A stretch of DNA of 64,000 bases from Spirometra erinaceieuropaei (GCA_902702965.1 CACRXP010000009.1:324882-388881); one strand, 5' to 3'; shown: positions 36,315 to 47,559, numbered from the stretch's first letter. Translations and numbers: made by a program. Notes: generated by a model from the sequence alone, not told the origin.

Positions 36315-36600
36315 AGGCATGATTAATTGGATTCCCTCTCGCATCCCAAAATATATTTCATTTTCTACATAATTGTTTTTGTCCATTTTCAGCTCGGGAC
36401 TGGAGTCACCCTTGGGTGCCAACGGTGACCCTCCTGTGCATTGTCTCCGGATGATTCCTGGTGTGTATACGACCAACGTTCGTGGCTCCCGTGGTAAGTC
36501 AAGACCTGTGATGAAACAATCCAACTTTGACACGTCATGTAAATGAACCTTTGACCCTGAGTTCGTTTCAAGTTTCCTCATGCAGTGTCACTTTCCTTTT
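36315..36600 (+). CDS. Exon and introns related to the tiny-exon ladder
   Basis: A donor AAG|GTAAGG at about 36,315, an acceptor ending TTTTCAG at 36,392, an exon at 36,393-36,493 (101 bases), a donor GTG|GTAAGT and an acceptor ATGCAG at 36,585. The exon is open in one frame (GLESPLGANGDPP, then MIPGVYTTNVRGSR). The next exon would stop after five codons (VSLSF). The second intron (92 bases) shares GTGATGA, AATCCAACTTTGAC and CCCTGA with the intron at 8,460-8,561, so the two regions look homologous. Coding is inferred from splice signals and the open frame only. Function unknown. Confidence 0.4.
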
Positions 36601-38111
36601 AGAGGATGATTGCATGCCCTTCGGCCCGGATTTAACCTTGGAGTGTGTAACGCAACATTTCTGTCGCTAAGCTCCACACTGGCCTTCGTACGCCGTGCAA
36701 AAACCTTATCCAGCTTCTAGTCGTCGGCTCTCCCCTCGAATGGATTGTCTGAAATCTACCGCTTCCATCTCCTCTGAATATAAACTAGGTGTCTATCTTG
36801 TCTTTTCCGGCATGAAGCTGCTAATTTTTTGGCGACTTCGGACCCCAGGGTAGAATTATTTTACAGTCAACCTTTGCCAAAAGCCTCACGGCTATTTGTC
36901 ACTCATGGGCGCACTGGGTGGCCAATAGCTAGGCTAACAGGCATGCGCCTCGGCAATGAGTCCTCTCTGTTCGGAGTAGTTGGTCGTTGAGGCGTATCAG
37001 TCGGTTTATACATGCAACGGGGTTCTCTCTCATCTCAGTTGGCCGTGCGTACTCGCGATCTTACGACAGCCGAGCTTTATTGTCAACAAAGCAGCAGGCA
37101 CGAGGGGCCTGTGTGCTTGGTAATCTGTCAACAAGATTCGCGTCCTAATCTGTCCTCTCCTATCCGCGGCGGCCTAGCTCAGCCGGGTTCGTCATTGGTC
37201 AAGCAAGCACCGGGAACTCGGCCGGGTGCAGTCGATTTAGATTCGCGCGGACGCCCGATCAAACTATTGGAAGTGCGCCCCAGGGCCTGTTGTGAGTTAT
37301 GCAGGGTCGGTCAGGTCATAGCGTTACGTTGCACGCGCGGGGTTCGCATGAACGCGCAGGGCGAGTACGCTGCTCAATTGTCAGGCCTGAGGAGGGCTGC
37401 GGGAGATAGTGCCAACACGATGTGCTCACAGCTGCAGTACTTAGAGCCCGAGCATAGTTACGAAATAAACCAACAAGGGGGAACGGTGTTAGACCCTAGT
37501 CAGGGTGCGCCTGGCCTGGGGAAGGCGCGTCGAGGATTTCCAGCAAGCCCGTTCCACCGGAGGGGGCCATAGGAAATGTCTCCGGTTCGCGTGTTGGTCC
37601 CTGGCGCCGAATCCGTGTAGGACGCCCTTTTATCATATGGGCTGGTTAGGGGAAAGGGGTCCGAGGGCAAAGGGTTTGCCCTGACACTCCCTAAGGGGGG
37701 AGGGGGGCGAGATGTGCGCACGTTTGCCACGAAGTTAGGGAGCTAAACCGGCGGACACCGCCCGAAACTCGGAATACCCGATATAGGCCGTTTCGAGCAC
37801 GCCTAGCTCCGGCTTTGCACAAGTATCAGGCTGCCAGCATGTTTGAACGCGGGTGAAAACTCCGAGCTCGTGCTCAGAAATCGAATGAAAAGGTTGGTAG
37901 CTAGTGGGGTTCATTTTGTTGGTGGTCAACAATTGCAGGAGCCCGTCTGCACTTGCCACATAAGATCCGCCAGGCGTCTCTCTACCAAAGGACGTGCTCT
38001 CTACTTTTACGAGAGGTGCGTGTCCTGTCCATGCGTCGACGATTGTGGGACAGGCCTGTGGCGTTTGGGCTTGACTGGCGGTGTCGACGGGGTCTAAACT
38101 GTGGTGTTATA
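36601..38111. other. GC-rich interval with an orphan 186-codon ORF
   Basis: A plus-strand ORF at 37,012-37,572 is the longest non-transposon frame in the window. It is Arg/Gly/Pro/Ser-rich (LLEVRPRACCELCRVGQVI) with no recognised domain, signal or repeat. High GC lowers stop frequency, so chance is likely. No splice series, poly(A) signal or conserved partner is seen. Confidence 0.25.
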
Positions 38112-39800
38112 TCACAGATCCTCATGGAGACGCATATGACCGAGGTGACCTATGCGGTGACCGAGTGTTCGTGGTCAGTGTAGGTAGTTTGGGCAGATGC
38201 GGCGGATGTATGTGGGTGCTTCGGGCACTGGGTTCGCAAGTAACTGATCAGGCCAATGCATGCTGTGAAGATACAATCGTGGTGGGGAGAGGTTGGAGTT
38301 AGGTATGTACTGCTGGGGCAGGGGGTAGTGGAAGAGGTGGTGAGTGAAAGGACCTTCAGAGTGTCCTCACTGATGGCGTGGATACGATGGTGGTCGTCCC
38401 CGTCGTTGCGGCGGTCGTGGTACTGGCAGTGGAGTTGTGGGGATGGGGGTGGTAGTCGCTGCGGAAGTTATATTGGCGGGCCGTGGGCTATGGGGGGTTT
38501 GCCCACTGGAAGTAGTCGTCACCGAGGACACTGTGGGGGCCTCGTTAGGCGTGACGGAGTTGTGTTGCTATTGCATGGGGCCCAGAGATGTCCGATGAGG
38601 CTGGTCTGTGCGCGGAATGTCCGTTGGAAGCGTGCACATATCGGAAGAGGCTGGGGGTTGTTAGTTCACGACGCCTGAGAATAGTGAGCCGCTCTTTTGG
38701 ATTTGGTAGCGGCTACCGTGTGAAGTTCGAAAATAGTCTCTCTAGTCTTCACAGCGGTTTTTAAGATCTGTTTATTTGGGCAAGGTCTTCCTTGGGTCGT
38801 AGAAGTGGCTTATAGTTGTTCGAGGGAAGACTGCAGGGTGTAACTTCATTTCTGCCGTCCTTTCCAACCAGCACCTACTTCGACATCACCATAAAAGAGT
38901 CGCTTGGATATGGGGCTTGTCATACAATGTGGTCGCCCCATGGCTGGATTTGTCTCGGCACGATGTGGACGCTGAGGATCCTAGGCTTTGTGTCAGGGAT
39001 TCTATCGTGCGACCTCCCCTTCAGCATATCTCAGAGACAGCTGAATTGGGACTAGCTTAGCATCCTGGTTTGATTGACGTAGACGGTTTAGGTATCCATC
39101 CCGTGGCGTAACGTCGTCAGGGTTACTGCCCTGTACATCTTGAGTGCCGCATTGACGCACAGATTGCGGCGAGTAAAGACCTAGACCTGCAGTCGACTAA
39201 AGACCTAGCTGGCCTCGTAGATCCCGTTCGCCATTCCGTCGTTGATCGTGGATTTGTCTGAGAGTGTACTGCCTAAGTAGGGAAATTCGTCTGCCGATAT
39301 TAGCCGAATCCTCTTCACGCTTATCCCGGACGAAGCGTGTTCTTCGGCTTGTGCTGGTTGATGCATGGCCACCGTCCTCCGTGTGATGATGGTCAATTCA
39401 AAGTTGACGCAGGCGAAGGCGGGGAGACCCACGCTTCTTTGTGTGTCTTCTTAGGTTTCGGCATTGAGTGCGCAGTCCTCCGTGAATAGGTCACAAACAA
39501 TGGTTGTGGATATTCGCGCTAGTACCTGTATGCATCAGATATCGAGAGGCTGGCCGTCGGTCCTGCAGACGGCGCTCCTCTCGGTCGGCGCCCATCAGCA
39601 TGGCGAACGTGAGGAGGGTGAAGACGCGTACACAATCCTGATTCGTTCCATTGGTCATTGCGAACGCCTCTGATACTGTCTCGTTGTCCATGACACGCGC
39701 CAACACCACCCCGTCGTGTTGTCTTACCAACTCCGTGAAACGCTCCGGACATCGCCTACCAACGACGACGCAATTTCTCCCATCAACCACACCTCCTCAT
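38112..39800 (-). pseudogene. Zinc-finger LINE copy, 5'-truncated
   Basis: Homologous to the copy at 66-2,396, from just before RT motif B to the end of the ORF. 39,491-39,790 reads CPERFTELVRQHDG and VSEAFAMTNGTNQDC. 39,205-39,432 carries the post-palm segment (TVAMHQPAQAEEH, EFPYLGSTLSD). The thumb follows at about 38,820-39,050, then a low-complexity Thr/Pro tail at about 38,350-38,680. The last finger reads HRIGHLGHMRLHEDL and stops at 38,112-38,114. The catalytic YADD/FADD box is not recoverable. This copy shows that the family's ORF ends right after the second finger. Confidence 0.75.
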
Positions 39801-40019
39801 TCAGACGCTGTCGCGGCTTGCAATGCTGACCGGAACTGCCATTGGGCGGTTGAGTATCAGACACCGTTAAGTCTACAACCCAACAGGTAAAGAGGCAACT
39901 AACATGGTTCACAAATCAGAGCAACCGCTACGACTGCGGCCGGTACCTCCCTTCATCACCCATAAATCACGCTCTAAGGTTTGTGAGAGTTGTCGATTGA
40001 CGGTGGGAGTTATAGCGGT

Positions 40020-40850
40020 AAAATAGAAGCTGACGGAGTGCCTCACCACATCTCCAAAGCCAGCAAGGCCCTTTGCCAGCTGCAGGACTCAGGAGGTGTA
40101 AGGTTGTCATCCTGACTGCGCTGCTGTGTGGATCGGAGACCTGGACTGTATACAAGGAACAAGCGCGGAAGCCCAAACACTTTCACCTCCGCTGTCTCTG
40201 GAAAATGCCAAAGCTGAGGTGGCAGGACAGAATCCCCTCCACAGAAGCGTTGGAAGGGACCGGAATCCTCAGCGTGCACGCCATGCTGGGGCAACTGAAG
40301 CGGCAAAGTGGTGAGGGTGGACGGTGAGCGATTATCCAAGCGACTCTTCTACGGTGCTGTAGCTGCAAGTGGTTGTGGGCAAAGAGGACAAAAAGACGCT
40401 ATAAGGGCAGCCTGTAAATCAACCAGGAGACCTGGGAGGACCTCGCTAGGCACCGACCACCCTGAAGGAGAGCAGTGAAAACTGGAGCAGCAATTTACCA
40501 GGCCAACCGGATCGCCGCTGCCAGAGCCAAAAGCGCAACTCATAAGACTCAAGCGCCTGCGATCCACAACGCTAACACCACACCTTTTCCACCACTGCCA
40601 ACGAACATTCCGCGGGTGGATCGATCTCGTCGGACATCTCAGGACCCCGTGCAACAACAACTCAACACCCCCCTCCCCTCCCCACCTACCGCCTTCACGA
40701 ACGCCCCCATCGTCACCCCTGCACCAATCTCCACGGCGTCAATGACGACCACGACCAGTGACCACACCCGTGATGCCCCGCCGCCGCCGTCTATCATCCT
40801 CACCGCCCACCATCCCTGCCACAACCTCCGCGACAATGACGACGACTACC
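40020..40850 (+). pseudogene. Zinc-finger LINE copy, C-terminal part, opposite orientation
   Basis: 40,030-40,330 matches the RT thumb of the first copy (ISKASKALCQLQ, then LLCGSETWTVYKEQARK and RWQDRIPSTEALEGTGIL). 40,475-40,850 carries the tail (KTGAAIYQANRIAAARAK), and in a shifted frame the finger CQRTFRGWIDLVGHLRTPC, followed by a Thr/Pro-rich run. It is head-to-head with the minus copy ending at about 39,800, with about 220 bases between. Each has lost its 5' part, so this is either an inverted duplication with deletion or two independent insertions. Confidence 0.75.
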
Positions 40851-41090
40851 GCCACCTGCGCCTTCCCCCGTCACCGGTCTTCATGACTCTGTCATGACAC
40901 CGGGCTCAGGTGGAAGAGGGTGGGGATGGAGTGCGATAGATGTTGCACACATCTACTGTCACTATAAACAAACTCATGTACAAGTCGTCGTGTCTGCTTC
41001 CACCTTGCTGTAGGGTACACGGGAGACGTTCTCTGAGTTGACAGTCGGGCTGTCAACATGAGGACGATTTTGTCCTCGTGCACTGCCGCA
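40850..41090 (-). repeat. Member 1 of a roughly 400-base dispersed repeat family
   Basis: Reverse complement of the family unit: GACTGTC...CAGCAAGGTG near 41,030-41,080, TTTATAGTGACAGTAGA near 40,960, and the CCGGTGTCATGACAGAG block near 40,890-40,900. It adjoins the 3' end of the zinc-finger LINE copy. Confidence 0.7.
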
Positions 41091-41727
41091 ATCAATGAAC
41101 AGCAGGATACCGCTGTGCGGCGGGGTGCCCCATTTAACCACAGTGATGGGTACTTGGATAGGTAAAAGATGTAACTGCGAACGTTCCTGAAGTTCGCGTA
41201 CACTGCGTCGGTGACGTCAACTATTTAACGGAAATCAGCTTTCCGTCGACTTTCGGAAACCTTTCGAATGATGACCTGCCGCTTCAGAGGGGTTTTCTGA
41301 GTAGATTTAAACTGCGTAATAGACCACCTATAGCCGGCAGCGAATCTTTACTGTGTTTGTTTGAGTGTCCGGTCCGATTAATTGTCAGTTTGGTGTCGAC
41401 TGCCCTTCAGTTCACTCAGCAGTGGACTGGACGGATCGCGACGCGTGTTCTTCATCCTGTCCAAGTAACTGTCAAGCAAGATGAAGAACGGTTTTCTATC
41501 GATCCATACCACGGCACGTCCTAAGGCAGATTTAAAAAATGCTGTACACCGTCTCTTTCTTGCCGTAAAAGGTGGAATACTTCTCAACAAACATATCCAG
41601 TGAGCACTTACTATGCAGCAGCCGCCGCCACCTACCCGACTGTGGACGACATACTTCTCAATGCGGTAAGTGGCAGGGTGGAATGCTCCCGACTTTTCCA
41701 CGCGTGATGTCCTCGACTATCGTCAGA

Positions 41728-41870
41728 AGTGGCAGGGCGACTGGCCCATGGTTTAATGGTAGGGCGCTGAACTTCGAGCTTGAAACCAAGGTCATACAAA
41801 CCTGGGGTTGGATACAGCTGACGGACGATGGATAGCAAGTCGAAAATGGCCATTCATCGTTTCTGTCGGT
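41728..41870 (+). mobile_element. tRNA-derived SINE (diverged)
   Basis: CCCATGGTTTAATGGTAGGGCGC resembles a tRNA 5' half with an RNA polymerase III A-box, and a weak B-box region follows. The body GCTGACGGACGATGGATAGC, then AAGTCGAAAATGGCC, is shared with the SINEs near 43.0, 44.1 and 45.8 kb. Confidence 0.55.
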
Positions 41871-42104
41871 ACTCCTCCCGCTGAACAAGAAGGACTGTCC
41901 AAGTTCCCGCCTGTCGAATATGCTTACAAACCTACCTGGCTACGAGAACTGTCTCATGTACACATCCAGGGACCTTAGACGGTGCAGACACTAAATGAAC
42001 TTTCTCGTCTGCCTCAAAGAATTCTTCGGGGCGGACCGGGGAAAGTGCAGTGATCATTTCCACATTGCGAGCCAGTGAGAGACTGGCGCCTATGTGATGA
42101 GAGA

Positions 42105-42420
42105 CTGACAGTTCGACTGTCGTTTCCGACTATCTTCACCGTGCGCTCCACAGCAAGATGCAGAAGGCACGGTGACTTACCTGTGAATTAGTGACTTGCG
42201 CATGCACTGGTTTGTAGTGATAGTGGACTTTCTCTGCACCTACCGCACTCTCTCCTCTCCCATCCGTCCGGGCCCGGTGTAAAGACAGAGCCAGGAAGGC
42301 CGGGAGTAGAGTCAGGCGCAGGTGGCTGGCGCGGCGCGAACATGCACCTAGGTGTGCCACAACATCCCGCATGCATGGCACTTGTAATGGGCGTGCAGCC
42401 CAATAACGCGTACCGGACCC
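42105..42420 (+). repeat. Member 2 of the roughly 400-base repeat family
   Basis: Ordered blocks: GACAGTTCGACTGTCG, CCACAGCAAGATGCAG, TTTGTAGTGATAGTGGACTT, CTACCGCACTCTCTCC, CCCGGTGTAAAGACAGAG and GGCGCAGGTGGCTGGC. The same order recurs at 42,510 and 45,178. Confidence 0.8.
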
Positions 42421-42509
42421 TGATCTGACTCCCTAGTTTTAGTCCAGCACAATTTTCGCGTGGTTCATCGTGCAGGGTTAGGGGAACAAGTTATATAATT
42501 TCACACACA

Positions 42510-42780
42510 CGACAGTTCGACCGTTGATTTTGACGATATCCACCGTGTGCTCCACAGCAAGGTGCAGCAGGCACGGTGACCTGCACGTGAGAGTAGTTTG
42601 CAGTGATGGTAGACTTGCGCAGCGTCGACCGCACTCTCCTCCCCCACCTAGACCCGGTGTCAAGACAGCTTTACGAGGACCGGAGCGGGAAAGGACGCAG
42701 GTGGCTGGCACGGCCGGGCCCGCACCTAGGCGTGCGACCACACTCCCTGGTCTACAACACGTACTTGAGCAACAACAAAA
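42510..42780 (+). repeat. Member 3 of the roughly 400-base repeat family
   Basis: GACAGTTCGACCGTTG, CCACCGTGTGCTCCACAGCA, TTGCAGTGATGGTAGACTT, CCCGGTGTCAAGACAG and CGCAGGTGGCTGGCACGG, in tandem with member 2 and the same orientation. Confidence 0.8.
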
Positions 42781-42959
42781 ACACCTCAACAGGGGTCGGA
42801 AGGACGAGGATGACTGGGCAGCTATGCCCACCACCTGTATATTCAGCGGGAGCGCAAGCGCTTCTATCGGCAGGGAACCAGGTGTCTGTGAACTGCCGGG
42901 CTGCGAGGGCCATGGTTTGCTGATACTAACATAGCACACCCTGTCAGACCTTTTGGATT

Positions 42960-43160
42960 GGAGACTACCGACAAAGACACAGAACGGCTAGTTAAATAGG
43001 CAAAATAACATTACTGACAAAGGCAAGGGGACAGAAATGGCCGTTTTTGACTTATTATCCGTCGTCAGCCAACCACAGCTAACCCCAGGTTTTGGAACCC
43101 TTGAGGCTCGACCCCGCGAACTCTTAGTTAGAAGTCCAACGCTATAATCACTGAGCCACG
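42960..43160 (-). mobile_element. tRNA-derived SINE
   Basis: On the minus strand from about 43,165: GAGCCCGTGGCTCAGTGATT (tRNA-like 5' end with A-box), a CTTCTAACTAAG anticodon-arm-like segment, GGGGTCGAGCC (B-box-like), then the shared body GGCTGACGACGGATAATAAG and a tail TTTGTCAGTAATGTTATTTT. Not a functional tRNA: the acceptor stem does not close and the sequence runs on into the SINE body. Confidence 0.75.
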
Positions 43161-43180
43161 GGCTCGTTTTCCTGTACAAG

Positions 43181-44084
43181 TGGATCCAGTAATGCCATAA
43201 CTATGCGATAACAGTCATCCGCACTGGACAAAAAGCCCTTATTCACGTATTTCTTGCCTGTGACGTTGTTTAAGACAGCCTTGTCAATATACTAACCCTT
43301 AAAATGACATCGTACGCAGCAGCACTCTCAATTCTATCAATAGAAGCCCTTAGCCAAATACCAGATGTTACGGTAGCCAAGCCAAATTTGGGCGTCCGAT
43401 GAATTTCATCGGCACGCCCATGTATTTCCACCAACCACCAGACCACAAAACGCTTGCAAGCCGGACGGCTTACCCTGATTGCAATATATTCTCACCACAG
43501 GCACCTCAAAAGGGCCTGCCTGTGCAGACCGTCGATGGATAAGTTGGCAACTGAGTCCTAAGTGCCCATAGGCGTTACTTCTGCAATGTTCGAGAATCTG
43601 TAAACAGGCTTGGCATAAGAAATTTCCTCTATTTTTGACAAGCTCTTCAGGCGAATATGAGTGTTTATGTAGGTAAGGCTCGTGACCGAGGCATCCTGCG
43701 GCGTATGAATGACAAACAACCGCCCGTGGTGCCTGCCGTTCGCGCTATTTCTCTGATGGAGGAGTTCTTCTCATCTTGAGTCAACAAGAAGAATGTCAAT
43801 GAAGACGCCCCCACCTCCAAAGAGGGGAGTTTTGTAGAAAGCGGCGACCGTGACATGCCTATGGCAAGCCTCCTTCTTACACTTTCGTCTGTTTTGCCCA
43901 ATATATTTAATCCTCTCCACATTCAAGGAGTTGTCGTTTAGACATACTAGAAAGAGCCAAAACAACAGCCGGTATTCATGTGCTAATATAAAATTATCAG
44001 GGTACAGAGCAAATATCACTAAAAAGTAGAAGTTGACGGACGAGGCACAATACGCATGCACATGGCCACAGGGAAGAAATGGGG
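43181..44084. other. Nothing recognised
   Basis: No motif-bearing ORF. Overlapping 60-96-codon ORFs on the minus strand only. Confidence 0.45.
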
Positions 44085-44215
44085 GAAAATTAGTTTAATG
44101 TCTTGCTTATTAGGCGTCGTCAGCCAGACCTGCCCTACCCCAATGCTCGATCCCGCGACCTGTTGGTAAGAATTTCAACGATCTAACTAATGAACCACGG
44201 GCTCGTTGTCCTGTC
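44085..44215 (-). mobile_element. tRNA-derived SINE, second copy
   Basis: Minus strand: GAGCCCGTGGTTCATTAGTT, TTCTTACCAACAGG, GCGGGATCGAGC, then GGCTGACGACGCCTAATAAG. It lies about 15 bases from the left end of the fold-back transposon at 44,231. Confidence 0.7.
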
Positions 44216-44230
44216 GGCTGAGATCAGGTA

Positions 44231-45164
44231 CAGTGCGTGACCGATCTGGTGAAATGGTGGCCGAAATTCTGAAATGCGTTTTCGATTAGGGAGGATTACT
44301 TAAGTGGGGTTGTAGTGTTGCTTGTCAAGCGACATAATCCCATAGTATTTCGGACTCGCCAGTTTGTCGGCTTTTGAATGCACTTCTTTTCGACCTCCCA
44401 TAAAAGCCACACTTGCTGAAAGATGAATACTTAAGTAGCATGTATTTTTCACATTGATTTTCGATGGTAATATAAACTTAAATATTTTTTTATAGAAAAT
44501 ATGCACAAGAATATGCTTTATTTTACTCGTTAGGTAGAAAATAGCATTGTCTTTAAATTTTACGTCTGAAGAAGGCGTATGTTTAGGTCCTGAAGACGTT
44601 TTCTAACTCCCGAATAATTTTGGGCCAGATCAGCCGTTGCGTTACCATTTAGCAATTCAAGTTTACAAGGTGTACGCTTTCCGTATAAGAAAAATCATAT
44701 ATTCCTCTATGTCTTTAAGACGATACCATGCTGAGTTTATAAATTTTTGCAGTGGATGTGGACTATGTGGTACGTTTCACCAGGAGCATTCGTAAACGGA
44801 GATGTGCGACGCTGTATGTATGGACATCGCGCTGTCTTAAAAATCTGATAATTAGAAACTGTTTTAAAACCTAAAGAATGAATATTCTTGTGCATGCTTT
44901 CTATAAAAAATATTTAAGTTTATATGACCATCGAAAATCAATGTGAAAAGTACATGCTACTTAAGTAGTCATCTTTCAGCAAGTGTGGCTTTTATGGGAG
45001 GTCGAAAAGAAGTGCATTCAAAAGCCGACATACTGGCGAGGCCGAAATATTATGGGATTATGTCGCTTGACAAGCAACACTACAACCCCACCTAAGTAAT
45101 CCTTCCTAATCGAAAACGCATTTCAGAATTTCGGCCAACATTTCACCAGATCGGTCATGCACTG
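44231..45164. mobile_element. Fold-back non-autonomous DNA transposon with TA target duplication
   Basis: The inverted termini begin CAGTGCGTGACCGATCTGGT (left) and CAGTGCATGACCGATCTGGT (right, complement), flanked by TA at 44,229-44,230 and 45,165-45,166. Inverted arms of roughly 300 bases surround a centre that is homologous to the centre of the element at 14,737-15,730. It has no ORF. CAGTG-type ends with TA duplication indicate mobilisation by a Tc1/mariner-type transposase encoded elsewhere. Confidence 0.9.
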
Positions 45165-45177
45165 TACATACAGCAGT

Positions 45178-45460
45178 TCGGCCGTCGTTGCCGGCGATGT
45201 CCACCGTGTGCTCCACATCAAGGTGAGAGCAGAGACGGTGTTGTGCGCGTGGATTGGTTTATAGTGATAGCAGACTTTCACGGCATCTACCGCACTCTCT
45301 CCTCCTCCTCCTCCTCCTCCTCCTCCTGGACCCGGTGTCAACACAGAGTCAAGAAGACCGGAAGCGGGAGATGGCGCAGGTGGATGGCACGGTCGAGCCC
45401 GCACCTTGGCGTTCCACTCCACACCCACCGATCCACACAGCAAATGACCAGGTTTTTGAC
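45178..45460 (+). repeat. Member 4 of the roughly 400-base repeat family
   Basis: CAGTTCGGCCGTCG, CCACCGTGTGCTCCACATCA, TTTATAGTGATAGCAGACTT, CTACCGCACTCTCTCC, an expanded CCT tract, CCCGGTGTCAACACAGAG and GGCGCAGGTGGATGGCACGG. It begins within about 12 bases of the fold-back element's right end. Confidence 0.8.
45296..45329. repeat. (CTC)n microsatellite
   Basis: Pure triplet run expanded from the CTCTCCTCC block of the surrounding repeat. Members 2 and 3 have only short versions here. Confidence 0.9.
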
Positions 45461-45737
45461 CAACAAAAACAATGGGGAGGGCGGCAAGGGTCTCAATGTG
45501 CGCGACGTCTGCCGACAACCGGGTTTGCTACCGCACCCCGAAATGTTGGCATTTGTTATGGTGCGCAAATCTGATAAGGCCTGCCAGAATCCAACGTGAA
45601 CCCCGTGTTGGTCTAGCGCATCTACTACGTGGCACGTTTGGAGAGCAGGGGTACATACAATGGTAGAGGGGCGCTCGCCGATCGCGCTGCGGAAGTCAAT
45701 CGTTTCACTGTACCCGGGAACTCTCTCTCTCCCTAGA

Positions 45738-45905
45738 TCCACCAGCAGCCGCGCAGTGGCGCGTAATGTAGGAGGTTCGATCTCTAACTAACGCGCCGCG
45801 GGACCGAGCTCCGAGGGTTGGATGTGACTAACTGACGACGGCTAACAAGCCAGAAATGGTCTGGTCTCTTTTGTCCTCGTCAGTAATGCTATCCTGCCTA
45901 CAGTA
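45738..45905 (+). mobile_element. tRNA-derived SINE, third copy
   Basis: CGCGCAGTGGCGCGTAATGT, TCTCTAACTAACG, GCGGGACCGAGCTCCGAGGG, then CTGACGACGGCTAACAAGCC and AGAAATGG, with the tail GTCAGTAATGCTATCCTGCC. It shares the body and tail with the minus-strand copies at 43.0 and 44.1 kb. Confidence 0.65.
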
Positions 45906-45919
45906 GGTGGGCTAACTCA

Positions 45920-47285
45920 TGGAATATCAGCAGAAATTCCGAAATGCGTTTCCGTTTCGAAAAAATTAATTAAGTGGGGTTGTAAAACCAATCATAGTGC
46001 AGCATAATTATACAGTAATTCAGTTACCCCAGGGCGCCGGCTTTCGAACAAACTCCTTTTTGTCTGCATCCACAAACGGGTAAAATGTATCACGAAGGTA
46101 AACCACCTACTTAGATTCAGTCAGTAGCCATATCAAAATAATTTTCAGACATTTGCTAAAACGGGGTTCCCTTTTTCAGAAATAATGTCCACACAAACTT
46201 TCCTATTTCTTACAGAAGATATGCGAATAGAGCTTAGTCCCAGGACTTCAACGACTCGACCATTGAATACTTCCAAAAACCCCACTGAGGGACCGAACTA
46301 TCGTGGGTGACCACCAGAAACTTGCCGGCTCCACGTTATAGAAATAATCCGCACTGAAAGCCTGCTTGACCATATGCCACTGCATGTGGACGAAAGAATG
46401 TTTACGGAAGCGAGAAGTGAATTCCCAAAGCACCATAAAGCCAGTACCCTATCTTTCGACCCCGTAAACTGCCCGTAATACCGCCCCCATATCAAACAAA
46501 TTCCTCAGATACGGTGAAAGGGAACGGATGATATGATGTGCCTTCAAAAGGGCCATTTTAAAGAGTTTTGTCTTGGCGAAAGTAAACTTGAAAAGCAGCT
46601 GTACCTCAAGTTTTGAGTCCTTTAGACTCTCGTCCTTGGTTCAACAAAAATGTGATACGCATAAACTCCCGTTAGGAATAACTTAAATAGTTCAACTGCC
46701 TCAAGTTTGAAACTGTTAAGACTACTGGCTGAATCTAAGTAGCTGGTTTAATTTCGTAATTCATTTTATCCGCGACTCTTATTTTTAGTCAAATCCACTT
46801 AAGTTGCATGCATTTTTTCATTTATTTTCGATGCCCTTAAAGATTACTTATATTTCATGGAAAAAATACATAAAATATCCATTCTTTTGCTCATTCAGTA
46901 GAAAATTGCGTCGTCTTTTGATTTTACCCTCGAAGGAAGGGTATCATTCGGTTTTTAAAAAGTTTCTAATTGTGGGATTTTTTAATACCGTGAAATGACC
47001 CTTTATGAAACGTCATGTCTCTGCATTTACCAATGCGACTTGTAAAGTTAACAATGTGGCTCAAATACACTGCTTAATTTTATGAACCCTATACGATCTT
47101 CCTTTATTACCGTAGAGAAATGTATGGTTTTCCGCACGCGGAAATTATACGGTTTTTAGTTTGGAAACCCTGAATGCAAGTGTAACGGCAGGTCGGGTTC
47201 AAAATTATTCGGGAATTGTAAAAGTTTTATAAAACCATATTATACCCTTCCTTCGAGTGTAAAACTAAAAGAAGACACAAAGCAA
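45920..47285. mobile_element. Diverged, interrupted fold-back transposon
   Basis: 45,925-46,080 matches the outer left arm of the 44,231 element (GAAATTCCGAAATGCGTTTC, AAGTGGGGTTGTA). 46,795-46,980 matches its inner left arm (AAGTTGCATGCATTTTT, TTTTCGATG, GGAAGGGTATCAT). 47,215-47,285 matches the start of the right arm (ATACCCTTCCTTCGAGTGTA). The stretch 46,085-46,780 is unrelated and may be an insertion. The right terminus is missing. Confidence 0.65.
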
Positions 47286-47559
47286 AAGTAACTAACACTG
47301 TCGAGGCTGATGGTTCGGACGTTGGTGTCACTCCGGCTACTCGGCCATTAAGACTGCTATGGTTGTCACCCGCACTTATGATGGTATGGAATCGTCCCCA
47401 CAGGTGAACGGACACCAGAACGTGTGGGTACCGCAATTCTATGTTACGCAAAGGATGTGAGGTCAACGAGGGCGCTGAACGGGTTACCACAAGCTGCAGA
47501 GGGCCGCTGACGGGGTCGCCAAACGATTACGAGCTGATCCAAGATAGCCGATTGAAGCG
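47286..47559. other. Nothing recognised
   Basis: Short interval between the broken fold-back element and the first Penelope-like terminus. Confidence 0.5.

Noticed and set aside
37012..37572. 186-codon ORF as a host gene
   Set aside because: Locally GC-rich DNA, low-complexity composition, no domain, splice signals or duplicate. Kept only as an orphan ORF.
42960..43160. A functional tRNA gene on the minus strand
   Set aside because: A- and B-box-like segments are present but the acceptor stem does not pair and the sequence continues into a body shared with other SINE copies.
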